Assembly (NCBI RefSeq): GCF_030770395.1
Contig: NZ_CP132480.1
Span: 2,245,978 to 2,309,977 of the forward strand
Source of the DNA: Telluria beijingensis
GTDB taxonomy: Bacteria; Pseudomonadota; Gammaproteobacteria; Burkholderiales; Burkholderiaceae_D
Reading direction: 5' to 3'
DNA: 64,000 nucleotides
Shown: positions 42,350-52,280 of the stretch, one piece after another
How positions within the stretch are numbered: position 1 is the stretch's first letter
Layout of the letters: each line of letters starts with the position of its first letter
Notes under the pieces: generated by a model
The model's input: the letters and a program-made list of their open reading frames with translations, nothing else
What the model was told of the DNA's origin: nothing
Databases searched by the model: none
Made by a program: the position numbers and the translations under genes

Positions 42350-44341
42350 TTACGCCGTCAACGCCTCCAGCTGCTCCTGGATCTCCAGCCATTCCATCTC
42401 CAGCGCTTCCAGGTCGCGCGCCGCGAAAGCCTGGTCGGCCACCAGCGTCTTGAGGCGCTCCTTGTTCGCCGCCTCGTAGATCGCCGGATCGAGCAGTTCG
42501 GCGTCGATCGCCGCCTTCTTTGCACTCAGCTTGGCCATCTGCTCGTCCAGGCGCTTGACCCGGTTTTCCAGCGGCTTGCGCTGGGCGGCCAGGCGCTGGC
42601 GCTCCTCGGCTTCCAGGCGCTTCTGTTCCTTGCGCTCGGCCGGCGAGGCCGTCGGGACAGGCGCGGCGGCGACCGCCTTCGCGGCCGGCGCCGGCGCCGC
42701 GCCGGGCAGGGCCTCGGTGCCCTTGCCCAGCTTGGTCTTGAACAGCCAGTCCTTGTAGTCGTCCAGGTCGCCGTCAAACGGCTGCAGGCGGCCGTCGGCC
42801 ACGATGATGAACTGGTCGGTGGTGGCGCGCAGCAGGTGGCGGTCGTGCGAGACGACGACCAGCGTGCCTTCGAACTGGGCCAGCGCCATCGTCAGCGCCT
42901 CGCGCGTCTCGAGGTCCAGGTGGTTGGTCGGTTCATCGAGCAGCAGTAAATTTGGCCGCTGCCACACGATCAGGGCCAGCGCCAGGCGCGCCTTCTCGCC
43001 GCCCGAGAACGGCTTGATCGGGCTGGTCACCATATCGCCCGGGAAGTTGAAGCTGCCGAGGAAGTTGCGCAGCTCCTGTTCGCGCACCGTCGGCGCGATC
43101 TTCGCCAGGTGCCACAAGGGCGATTCGTCGTGGCGCAGCATCTCGACCTGGTGCTGGGCGAAGTAGCCGATCGACAGGCCCTTGCCGAGCGTGGCGTGGC
43201 CGGTGAGCGGCGCCAGCTCGCCGGCGACGGTCTTGATCAGCGTCGACTTGCCGGCGCCGTTCACGCCCAGGAGGCCGATGCGCTGGCCGATCTGCAGTGA
43301 AAAATCGATGTGGTTGACAATGGTCTTGGCGCCGACCTTGTCGCCATGGGCGTCCAGCAGCGGGTAGCCGGCATCGACGCCTTCCAGCACCAGCAGCGGA
43401 TTCGGGGCTGCCAGCGGTTCGCGGAACTCGAACGAGAATTCGGCGGCGGCGCGCAGCGGCGCCAGTTCTTCCATTTTTGACAGCGCCTTGATCCGGCTCT
43501 GCGCCTGGCGCGCCTTGGTGGCCTGCGCCTTGAAGCGGTTGATGAAGGATTCGAGGTGGGCGCGCTGGCGATTCTGCTTCTCGATGGCCGAGGCCTGCAG
43601 CACCATCTGGGCCGCGCGCTGGCGCTCGAAGGCGGAATAGTTGCCGCTGTAGCGCTTCAGCTTGCGCTCGTCGATGTGCACCACCACGTTCACGATCTCG
43701 TCCAGGAAGTCGCGGTCGTGGGAAATGATGATCAGGGTGCCGGGATAGCGCTTGAGCCAGTCCTCGAGCCAGATGATGGCGTCCAGGTCCAGGTGGTTGG
43801 TCGGTTCGTCGAGCAGCAGCAGGTCGGAAGGGCACATCAGCGCCTGCGCCAGGTTCAGGCGCATGCGCCAGCCGCCCGAGAAGCTGGCCACCGGCTGGTT
43901 CATCTGCGCCAGCGAGAAGCCCAGGCCCAGCAGCAGCTGTTCACCGCGCGACTGCACCGTGTAGGCATCCGCATCGGCCAGTGCCGCGTGCAGTTCGCCC
44001 AGGCGCATGCCGTGGGCGTCGGCGTCGGGGTGCGCTTCCAGTTCTTCCAGCTCGGCCTGCAGTTTGCGCAACCCGACGTCGCCGTCGATCGCGTAGTCGA
44101 GCGCCGCGCGCTCGAGCGGCGGCGTCTCTTGCGCCACATAGGCCATGCGCCACCTGGCGGGGAAGTCGATCTGCCCCTGGTCCGGATGCAGCTCGTTGCG
44201 CAGCAGGCCGAACAGGCTCGATTTGCCGGCGCCATTGGCGCCGATCAGGCCGATCTTGTCGCCGGGGTTGAGGGTAAGGTCGGCGTCGACGAGCAGCGGC
44301 TTGGTGCCGCGCATCAGGCTGACGTTCTGGATACGGATCAT
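42350..44341 (-). CDS. ABC-F family ATPase (YheS-like)
   Basis: A 663-residue soluble protein with two ATP-binding cassettes and no membrane domain. The first has Walker A GANGAGKS (34-41), signature SFSGGWRMRLNLAQAL and Walker B LLLLDEPTNHLDL; the second repeats these (GVNGAGKST, FSGGEKARLALAL, LLLLDEPTNHLD). The linker is typical of ABC-F, and the C-terminus is a basic coiled coil (KRLDEQMAKLSAKKAAIDAEL). Length and linker fit YheS. Such proteins act on ribosomes at stalled or difficult sequences. A repeat pair lies just upstream of its start. Confidence 0.9.
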   Translation of the reverse strand: MIRIQNVSLMRGTKPLLVDADLTLNPGDKIGLIGANGAGKSSLFGLLRNELHPDQGQIDFPARWRMAYVAQETPPLERAALDYAIDGDVGLRKLQAELEELEAHPDADAHGMRLGELHAALADADAYTVQSRGEQLLLGLGFSLAQMNQPVASFSGGWRMRLNLAQALMCPSDLLLLDEPTNHLDLDAIIWLEDWLKRYPGTLIIISHDRDFLDEIVNVVVHIDERKLKRYSGNYSAFERQRAAQMVLQASAIEKQNRQRAHLESFINRFKAQATKARQAQSRIKALSKMEELAPLRAAAEFSFEFREPLAAPNPLLVLEGVDAGYPLLDAHGDKVGAKTIVNHIDFSLQIGQRIGLLGVNGAGKSTLIKTVAGELAPLTGHATLGKGLSIGYFAQHQVEMLRHDESPLWHLAKIAPTVREQELRNFLGSFNFPGDMVTSPIKPFSGGEKARLALALIVWQRPNLLLLDEPTNHLDLETREALTMALAQFEGTLVVVSHDRHLLRATTDQFIIVADGRLQPFDGDLDDYKDWLFKTKLGKGTEALPGAAPAPAAKAVAAAPVPTASPAERKEQKRLEAEERQRLAAQRKPLENRVKRLDEQMAKLSAKKAAIDAELLDPAIYEAANKERLKTLVADQAFAARDLEALEMEWLEIQEQLEALTA

Positions 44342-44380
44342 GGGAATCTAACTAACATTACTTCGTTGTTTGCTCATGCA

Positions 44381-44485
44381 CGTCGTCCCCGCGAAGGCGG
44401 GGACCCAAGTGTGCATGTGTCGCCGCAACGTTTGACGTATTGGCTGATCAGGAAAACTTGGGTCCCCGCCTTCGCGGGGACGACG
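44381..44485. repeat. Inverted pair of dispersed palindromic repeat units
   Basis: The left unit (from CGTCGTCCCCGCG at 44381) and the right unit (ending CGACG at 44485) are inverted copies separated by about 40 bases. They differ from the other copies mainly by C for T in the arms (GTCCCCGC/GCGGGGAC), compensated on both sides so that pairing is kept. The pair occupies most of the gap between prmB and the ABC-F gene and could insulate the two. Confidence 0.85.
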
Positions 44486-44529
44486 TTCGAAGGCCGGCGC
44501 AATCAATCGGCGCCGGCCAATCGCGTATT

Positions 44530-45423
44530 TTACTGCGCGGTCTGCAACTGCTCTGCCGTCAGCAGGAACACCGCATCGTCGCCGATGCTGGTGGTCAGCC
44601 AGGTCAGGCCCAGGTGGCCGAAGGCCGCTTCGGCGTATTCGCGCTCGTTGCCGATCTCGACCACCAGGATGCCGTCCGGCGTCAGGCGCTCGGCGGCGCC
44701 GGCGATGATCTTGCGCACCAGGTCCATGCCGTCCTCGCCGCCGGCCAGCGCGATCTGCGGCTCGTTCAGGTATTCCGGCGGCAGGGTGCGCATCGATTCC
44801 GCGTTCACGTACGGCGGATTGGTAATGATGAGGTCGTACTTCTTGAACGGCACGTTCTCGTACAGGTCCGACTCGATCGGGTTCACCCGGCCTTCCATCT
44901 TGTATTCGCGAATATTGTGCTCGGCCACGGCCAGCGCGTCCTTCGAGATGTCGACCGCGTCGACCACGGCGTTCTCGAAGGTGTCGGCCATCATGATCGC
45001 CAGGCAGCCGCTGCCGGTGCACAGTTCGAGCACGTTTTCGACGCCGTCCGGGTCGGTCAGCCATGGGCTGAACTGCTGCGGGATCAGTTCGGCGATGAAG
45101 GAGCGCGGCACCAGCACGCGTTCGTCGACGTAGAAGCGGTACTCGCCCAGCCACGCCTCCTTGGTGATGTAGGCGGCCGGCACGCGCTCGGTGACGCGGC
45201 GCTCGATCACCGACATCACCTGCAGCACTTCGTCCGGCAGCAGCCTGGCGTCGAGGAAGGGCTCGAGGCGGTCCAGCGGCAATTTGAGGGTGTGCAGGAT
45301 CAGGTAGGCGGCTTCGTCGAAGGCCTCGGCGCTGCCATGGCCGAAGAACAGCTTGGCGCCGTTGAAGCGGGTGATGGCGTAGCGCAGCAGGTCGCGCGGC
45401 GTACTGAAGGTGGTGTTGGTCAT
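44530..45423 (-). CDS. prmB: Ribosomal protein uL3 N5-glutamine methyltransferase PrmB
   Basis: A 297-residue class I methyltransferase. The SAM-binding motif LELCTGSG is at residues 132-139 and the glutamine-methylating signature NPPY at 202-205 (TNPPYVNAES). The N-terminal helical domain matches PrmB rather than PrmC. It methylates a Gln of ribosomal protein L3 during ribosome assembly. It lies 19 bases downstream of dapE on the same strand, likely in one transcript with dapE and the ArsC-like gene. Confidence 0.93.
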   Translation of the reverse strand: MTNTTFSTPRDLLRYAITRFNGAKLFFGHGSAEAFDEAAYLILHTLKLPLDRLEPFLDARLLPDEVLQVMSVIERRVTERVPAAYITKEAWLGEYRFYVDERVLVPRSFIAELIPQQFSPWLTDPDGVENVLELCTGSGCLAIMMADTFENAVVDAVDISKDALAVAEHNIREYKMEGRVNPIESDLYENVPFKKYDLIITNPPYVNAESMRTLPPEYLNEPQIALAGGEDGMDLVRKIIAGAAERLTPDGILVVEIGNEREYAEAAFGHLGLTWLTTSIGDDAVFLLTAEQLQTAQ

Positions 45424-45442
45424 GGCCTTGTTCTCTTGTTGG

Positions 45443-46938
<1,496 letters not shown>

Positions 46939-47133
46939 GAATGCGTGCTTGAAAATTGTTTGGCTTCGGCCCGATAGTCGCTGCATCCAGCAGCCGGAGG
47001 CGAAAGGTTGGCAGGGTAACATGCCGCCGAGTTCGACGGTGTGCAGTTGGCAATGAGCTGCTCACCGAGGTCCGGACCACGTTATGATGTTCGATTATTC
47101 TATCTACATTCATGCATCCGCCGGGGAACCAAC

Positions 47134-47433
47134 ATGCCGACCATATCGATGAAAGACGCCGTATCCACAGCGAAGACCATCATCAATGAACTCTACGCCG
47201 ACGAGTCCCTGAGCGCCCTGGCCCTCGAGGAAATCGAACTCGTGATGGATGGGGATACCGAATGCTGGGCAGTGACGCTCGGGTTTTATCGGCCGAAATC
47301 GGTCACGGTAAAAACGGGGGCAATCGGCAGCCTGCTTCAACCAACGCAGGTCGAGAATCGGGACTACAAGAAACTGTATATCAATGCTGAAAGTGGTGCA
47401 TTCACCCGGATGGAAATACGACCGATACCATGA
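47134..47433 (+). CDS. Small orphan protein coupled to a PIN-domain gene (candidate antitoxin)
   Basis: A 99-residue protein with no family I can name. It is soluble and acidic in its first half (KDAVSTAKTIINELYADESL, then LEEIELVMDGDTECWAVTLG), followed by YKKLYINAESGAFTRMEIRP. The helix-then-strands order resembles a PepSY- or cystatin-like fold. It lacks a DNA-binding motif of the usual VapB types. It overlaps the PIN-domain gene by 4 bases (ATGA). Base composition is visibly richer in A/T than the dap genes around it, and the strand is opposite to theirs, indicating later insertion. Confidence 0.65.
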   Translation: MPTISMKDAVSTAKTIINELYADESLSALALEEIELVMDGDTECWAVTLGFYRPKSVTVKTGAIGSLLQPTQVENRDYKKLYINAESGAFTRMEIRPIP

Positions 47434-47951
47434 GCGCCTCACTCGATCGGCAACTTGGCGGATTGGCATCGAAACATTCCAGTAGTGGGATCTTTCTCGA
47501 CACGAACGTCATGTTGCTTTTCATTTTCGCAGTGTTCATGCCTGAGAAGATCGAAGGCTCGAAGCGGCTCGCGAAATACGATCGGGCTGCGGCAGAATTG
47601 CTGTTGAGGTACGTGCAGAGATTTGATCACGTCATCGCTACGCCGCATGTATTGGCGGAGACATCCAACTTGGCCCGTCAGAATGTGCGAGGTTGGATGT
47701 GGACGGCGCTGAGCGAGCACCTGTTTCCCTTGTTTTGTTCCAACGATGGCCGCATCGTATTGAGGGCCGTAGATCTAGCCGACATCAAGTTTGCAGCGTT
47801 TCACGATCTTGGGCTTACCGATGCCGTGATTGCCGCCACACTCGGCGATAATCTGTTGCTCACTGACGATCTCGACTTGTATCTTGCCGTCACGGGAAAG
47901 CACGACGCCATTAATTTCACGCATATGCGCGAAGCAGCCGGAAATCTCTAG
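47430..47951 (+). CDS. PIN-domain protein (candidate ribonuclease toxin)
   Basis: A 173-residue protein with the acidic layout of PIN-domain nucleases: IFLDTNVMLLFIF near residue 21 (first Asp), TPHVLAETSNLAR near 70 (Glu), and LGLTDAVIAATLGDNLLLTDDLDLY near 130-150 (further Asp residues). PIN domains are metal-dependent RNases, often toxins of VapBC pairs. It is longer than typical VapC (about 130 residues), with an insertion between the first Asp and the Glu. It is translationally coupled to the 99-residue gene. Its stop is 1 base from the stop of the convergent pilU gene. Confidence 0.8.
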   Translation: MSASLDRQLGGLASKHSSSGIFLDTNVMLLFIFAVFMPEKIEGSKRLAKYDRAAAELLLRYVQRFDHVIATPHVLAETSNLARQNVRGWMWTALSEHLFPLFCSNDGRIVLRAVDLADIKFAAFHDLGLTDAVIAATLGDNLLLTDDLDLYLAVTGKHDAINFTHMREAAGNL

Positions 47952-47952
47952 C

Positions 47953-49095
47953 TCAGGAATTGAGCGTGAACTCGGTAAACGAGGCGCCCTGCGGCGCGGC
48001 GGGCTTTTCCTGTTCCTGCTGCTGGGCCTGGCTATCCGGCCCATTGTTGAGCAGCCACAGCAGATTGGTGGCCGAATCGGCATTGGCCAGCGCCTCTTCC
48101 TGGCTTACCAGCCCGTCCTTGACCAGCTTGAACAGCGCGCCCTCGAACGACTGCGAGCCGGGCGACAGGCTCTTGTCCATCGCTTCCTTGATCTGGCCGA
48201 TCTCGCCTTTTTCGATCAGGTCGGCGATGTAGCGGGTGTTCAGCATCACCTCGACCGCCGCCTGGCGCGCGCCGCCAGCGGCGGATTTCACCAGCCGCTG
48301 CGAGACGATCGCCTTGACGCTCGACGCCAGGTCTTGCAGCAGGGCGCCGCGGTTTTCCATCGGGTAGAAGCTGATGATGCGGTTCAGCGCGTTGTAGCTG
48401 TTGTTGGCGTGCAGGGTGGCCAGCACCAGGTGGCCGGACTGGGCGTAGGCCAGGGCCGCGGCCATCGTCTCGCGGTCGCGGATCTCGCCGATCAGGATGC
48501 AGTCGGGCGCCTGGCGCATCGAATTCTTCAGCGCGATGCCGAAGCTGCTGGCGTCGCTGCCGATCTCGCGCTGGTTGACGATCGACTTCTTGTTCTTGAA
48601 CAGGTATTCGATCGGGTCTTCGAGCGTCAGGATGTGGCCGGTGCGCGCTTCGTTGCGGTGGTCGAGCATGGCGGCGATGGTGGTCGACTTGCCGGAGCCG
48701 GTGGCGCCGACGACCAGCAGCAGGCCGCGCTTTTCCATGATCAGCTCTGAGAGCACGGGCGGCAGGCCCAGTCCGCCAAGCGGCGGGATATCTGCCGGCA
48801 CGAAGCGGAACACGGCCGAGATCGAGCCGCGCTGGCGGAAGGCCGACAGGCGGAAGCGGCCCAGGTTGGGGACGGAGACGCCCATATTCAGTTCATTGTC
48901 GCGCTCGAGCTCTAGCAGCTGTTCCGGCGTGGCGACTTCGGACAGCAGCGACAGGATGTTCTCGGGTTCGAGACGGTGCTGGTTGATGGGGATGAGGGCG
49001 CCGTTGATCTTGATGTGGACCGGGGAATTCACGGCGAAGAACATGTCGGAGGCGTTCTTCTCTTTCATCAGTTGGAACAGGCGGTCCATGGCCAT
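47953..49095 (-). CDS. pilU: Type IV pilus retraction ATPase PilU
   Basis: A 380-residue hexameric secretion-type ATPase. Walker A GATGSGKST is at residues 130-138; the Asp-box (HILTLEDPIEYLF), Walker B (CILIGEIRDRETM) and His-box (GHLVLATLHANN) follow. The Gln-rich C-terminal tail after LLWLLNNG and overall length fit PilU rather than PilT. It assists PilT in pulling back type IV pili. PilT is not in the window. The gene lies between dapD and the inserted PIN-domain pair, on the same strand as dapD. Confidence 0.92.
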   Translation of the reverse strand: MAMDRLFQLMKEKNASDMFFAVNSPVHIKINGALIPINQHRLEPENILSLLSEVATPEQLLELERDNELNMGVSVPNLGRFRLSAFRQRGSISAVFRFVPADIPPLGGLGLPPVLSELIMEKRGLLLVVGATGSGKSTTIAAMLDHRNEARTGHILTLEDPIEYLFKNKKSIVNQREIGSDASSFGIALKNSMRQAPDCILIGEIRDRETMAAALAYAQSGHLVLATLHANNSYNALNRIISFYPMENRGALLQDLASSVKAIVSQRLVKSAAGGARQAAVEVMLNTRYIADLIEKGEIGQIKEAMDKSLSPGSQSFEGALFKLVKDGLVSQEEALANADSATNLLWLLNNGPDSQAQQQEQEKPAAPQGASFTEFTLNS

Positions 49096-49207
49096 TGCGT
49101 CGTCTCCGTAGTTCAGGGTGTTTTGGAGGCGGATGAACGCGTGGACGGCGGAGCCGACTCGGCGTCCCCGTCCACGCGTCCAACCGGCTCATGCGCACTC
49201 GCGCAAA

Positions 49208-50032
49208 TTACTCGCCGCGCAGCAGCTCGTTGATCCCGGTCTTCGCGCGCGTCTGCGCATCCACGCGCTTGACGATCACCGCGCAGTACAGGCTGTACTT
49301 GCCGTCGGCGGACGGCAGGCTGCCCGACACCACCACGGAACCCGACGGCACGCGGCCGTAGCTCACTTCGCCGGTCTCGCGGTTGTAGATCTTGGTCGAC
49401 TGGCCGATGTACACGCCCATCGAGATCACCGAGTTCTCTTCGACGATCACGCCTTCGACGATCTCCGAACGCGCGCCGATGAAGCAGTTGTCTTCGATGA
49501 TGGTCGGGTTGGCCTGCATCGGTTCCAGCACGCCGCCGATGCCGACGCCGCCCGACAGGTGGACGTTCTTGCCGATCTGCGCGCACGAACCCACGGTGGC
49601 CCAGGTGTCGACCATGGTGCCTTCATCGACGTAGGCGCCGATATTGACGTAGGACGGCATCAGCACGACGTTCTTGCCGATGAAGCTGCCGCGGCGGGCG
49701 ACGGCCGGCGGCACCACGCGGAAACCGCCGCGGGCGAAATCTTCCGGCGTGTAGTCGGCGAACTTGGTCGGTACCTTGTCGTAGAACTGGATGTCTCCGG
49801 AAGCCACCGGCACGTTGTTCTCGAGGCGGAACGACAGCAGCACGGCCTTCTTGATCCACTGGTTCACGACCCAGCTGCCGGTATCTTTCTGCGCCACGCG
49901 CAGGCTGCCGTCATCGAGGCCGGCGAGGACGTGGGCAACGGCTTCGCGTACTTCGGCGCTGGCATTGTTCGGGCTGATGTCGGCGCGCTGTTCCCAGGCG
50001 GTGTCGATGATGGTTTGGAGTTGTTGGGTCAT
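49208..50032 (-). CDS. dapD: Tetrahydrodipicolinate N-succinyltransferase DapD
   Basis: A 274-residue left-handed beta-helix acyltransferase with hexapeptide repeats ([20 protein letters not shown], then [20 protein letters not shown]). Length equals that of E. coli DapD. It transfers succinyl from succinyl-CoA to tetrahydrodipicolinate in the lysine/diaminopimelate pathway. It follows dapC by about 48 bases on the same strand, so substrate flow through DapD, DapC and DapE is encoded within about 6 kb. Confidence 0.96.
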   Translation of the reverse strand: MTQQLQTIIDTAWEQRADISPNNASAEVREAVAHVLAGLDDGSLRVAQKDTGSWVVNQWIKKAVLLSFRLENNVPVASGDIQFYDKVPTKFADYTPEDFARGGFRVVPPAVARRGSFIGKNVVLMPSYVNIGAYVDEGTMVDTWATVGSCAQIGKNVHLSGGVGIGGVLEPMQANPTIIEDNCFIGARSEIVEGVIVEENSVISMGVYIGQSTKIYNRETGEVSYGRVPSGSVVVSGSLPSADGKYSLYCAVIVKRVDAQTRAKTGINELLRGE

Positions 50033-50080
50033 GGTGCTGGTCTTGGTTGAAATAAAAAATCGGGAATGCGGGATGGGCGC

Positions 50081-51295
50081 CTACTTGAGGCCCTGGCAGA
50101 ACTGGACGATGCGGTTTGCCGCTTCCAGTCCTTCGTCGACGCCGGCCACCAGGGCCATGCGGATGCGGTCGCGCCCCGGGTTGTGCCCGTGCGCCTCGCG
50201 CGCCAGGTAGCTGCCCGGCAGGACCGTCACATTATAGTCGGCGTACAGGCGCTGCGCGAAGTCGGTGTCCGACAGGCCGGTGCGGCGCACGTCGGCCCAC
50301 AGGTAGAAGCCGGCGTCGGGCAGTTCGACGTCCATTACGCCCTTGAGCAGCGGCGTGATCAGGGCGAATTTTTCCTTGTACAGCGCGCGGTTGTCCTGCA
50401 CGTGCTGCTCGTCGTTCCAGGCCGCGATCGAGGCCGCCTGCACCGGCGGCGACATCGCGCCGCCGCAATAGGTGCGGTAGAGCAGGAATTTCTTCATCGC
50501 GGCCGGGTCGCCGGCGACGAAACCGGAACGCATGCCCGGCACGTTCGAGCGCTTCGACAGGCTCGAGAACACGATCAGGTTGCGGTACGGCCGCTCGCCG
50601 CCGCTCCTGCCCAGCTGGTGCGCCGCTTCCAGCGCGCCCAGCGGCGGCGTGGAGCCGGTATAGATCTCGGAATAGCACTCGTCGGCCGCGATCAAAAAGC
50701 CCCAGCGGTCCGAGAGTTCGAACAGCTGGCGCCAGTCGTCCAGGCCAAGGGTGGCGCCGGTCGGGTTGCCGGGCGAGCAGACGTAGAGCAACTGCACGCG
50801 CGGCCAGACTTCGTCAGGCACGCTGCCATAGTCTGGCGCAAAATTACGCGCCGGTTCCGAGTTGACGAAATACGGCGTGGCGCCGGCCAGGTAGGCCGCG
50901 CCTTCGTAGATCTGGTAGAACGGGTTCGGGCACAGCACCAGCGCATCCGGCCGCGAGGCATCGACCATGCACTGGGCGATGGCGAACAGCGCTTCGCGCG
51001 AGCCGTTCACCGGCAGCACCATGGTGGCCGGGTCCAGCGCCGGGATGCCGTAACGGCGTTCCAGCCAGCCGGCGATCGCCGCCCGCAGCGGCTCGGCGCC
51101 CACCGTGCTCGGATAATTGGCCAGGCCGGCCACCGCATGCGTCAGGGCTTTCTCGATGAAGGCCGGGGTCGGGTGCTTCGGCTCGCCGATGCCCAGGCTG
51201 ATGGGAGCATGAGCCGGGTTCGGGACGATGCCGGCGAACAGCTGCCGCAGTTTTTCGAACGGATAAGGATGGAGCTTGTCGAGATGGGGATTCAC
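50081..51295 (-). CDS. dapC: Succinyldiaminopimelate aminotransferase DapC
   Basis: A 404-residue class I PLP aminotransferase with PLP-binding Lys248 (FSSLSKRSNVPGMRSGF), the SPGNPTG cofactor loop at 174-180, and the GIGEPKHPTP N-terminal block of the DapC group. It makes N-succinyl-LL-diaminopimelate from the keto precursor, using glutamate. The GTG at 51295 is chosen because the protein then begins in the family's usual place (MNPHLDKLHPYPFEKL); the frame upstream is not conserved-looking. Position next to dapD fixes the assignment. Confidence 0.93.
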   Translation of the reverse strand: MNPHLDKLHPYPFEKLRQLFAGIVPNPAHAPISLGIGEPKHPTPAFIEKALTHAVAGLANYPSTVGAEPLRAAIAGWLERRYGIPALDPATMVLPVNGSREALFAIAQCMVDASRPDALVLCPNPFYQIYEGAAYLAGATPYFVNSEPARNFAPDYGSVPDEVWPRVQLLYVCSPGNPTGATLGLDDWRQLFELSDRWGFLIAADECYSEIYTGSTPPLGALEAAHQLGRSGGERPYRNLIVFSSLSKRSNVPGMRSGFVAGDPAAMKKFLLYRTYCGGAMSPPVQAASIAAWNDEQHVQDNRALYKEKFALITPLLKGVMDVELPDAGFYLWADVRRTGLSDTDFAQRLYADYNVTVLPGSYLAREAHGHNPGRDRIRMALVAGVDEGLEAANRIVQFCQGLK

Positions 51296-51443
51296 GGCAG
51301 TCGGATGCGCGGTACGCAGTATGCGGTTTCGATAATTTTTTATTATAGCCCCATGAATGGAGATGCGTTCGAGTGTGAGGCAAGTGATTTGCGGTAACAT
51401 GAACCACACATTCACCCGCGGTTTCATTGGAAAGCGATTCGCC

Positions 51444-52205
51444 GTGCCGATCAGTTACGCGCGCAGCCTGACAGGACATGAACGCACGCCGGGCGCCAAC
51501 CGGCACCTGGGCGTTGCGCTGGCCTTCGTGGCCGGCGCGATCAATGCCGGCGGCTTCCTGGCGGTGCGCGAGTACACCTCGCACATGACCGGCATCGTCT
51601 CCAGCGCCGCCGACCACCTGGTGCTGGGCGATACCGACCTGGTGCTGGCGGCCATCGGCGCACTGCTCAGCTTCCTGCTGGGCGCGGCCAGCACCGCCAT
51701 CCTCGTCAACTACATCCGGCGCCGCGGCCTGCGCAGCGGCTTCGCGCTGCCCTTGTTGCTCGAAGCCGTGCTTCTGCTGGTCTTCGGCATCCTCGGCGCG
51801 CGCCTGGCCGGGATCGACGCCCTGTTCATCCCTCTCACCGTGATGCTGCTGTGCTACATGATGGGGTTGCAGAATGCGGTCATCACCAAGGTCTCGCACG
51901 CCGAGATCCGCACCACCCACATGACCGGCATCGTGACCGATATCGGCATCGAGCTGGGCAAGATGGCTTACTGGAACGGCGAGGGCAAGGTGCGCCAGCC
52001 GAAGGTCACCGCCAATCTCGGGCGCCTGCTGCTGATGCTGTCGCTGCTCGGGGCGTTCTGCCTGGGAGGCGTGGTGGGCGCGCTGGGCTTCAAGCACCTG
52101 GGCTACCTGTCCACCGTGCCGCTGGCGGCCTTCCTGTGCGTGCTGGCGATCGTGCCGGTGGTCGACGATGCCGTGCGCGTGCTGGGGCGGCAGGGCGAGT
52201 CCTGA
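51444..52205 (+). CDS. DUF1275 (YoaK) family membrane protein
   Basis: A 253-residue membrane protein with about six helices. DUF1275 features are VALAFVAGAINAGGFLAVREYTSHMTGIV near the N-terminus and YMMGLQNAVITKVSHAEIRTTHMTGIVTDIG in the centre; the repeated HMTGIV marks an internal duplication. The family has no established substrate. The GTG at 51444 follows GGAAAG and gives a family-like N-terminus; an ATG at 51399 is an alternative. It is divergent from dapC. Confidence 0.82.
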   Translation: MPISYARSLTGHERTPGANRHLGVALAFVAGAINAGGFLAVREYTSHMTGIVSSAADHLVLGDTDLVLAAIGALLSFLLGAASTAILVNYIRRRGLRSGFALPLLLEAVLLLVFGILGARLAGIDALFIPLTVMLLCYMMGLQNAVITKVSHAEIRTTHMTGIVTDIGIELGKMAYWNGEGKVRQPKVTANLGRLLLMLSLLGAFCLGGVVGALGFKHLGYLSTVPLAAFLCVLAIVPVVDDAVRVLGRQGES

Positions 52206-52280
52206 CAGGGGAGGGCAGCGCAAACGCCGGCTGCCGGTGCGTATGCGGTTATGATGCCGCTTTCCACTAGTTGCCCTGTC

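Noticed and set aside
44381..44485. Intrinsic terminator for prmB
   Set aside because: The hairpins have no T-run and belong to the dispersed repeat family; they also lie downstream of prmB in both orientations' promoter space, so a dedicated terminator cannot be claimed.
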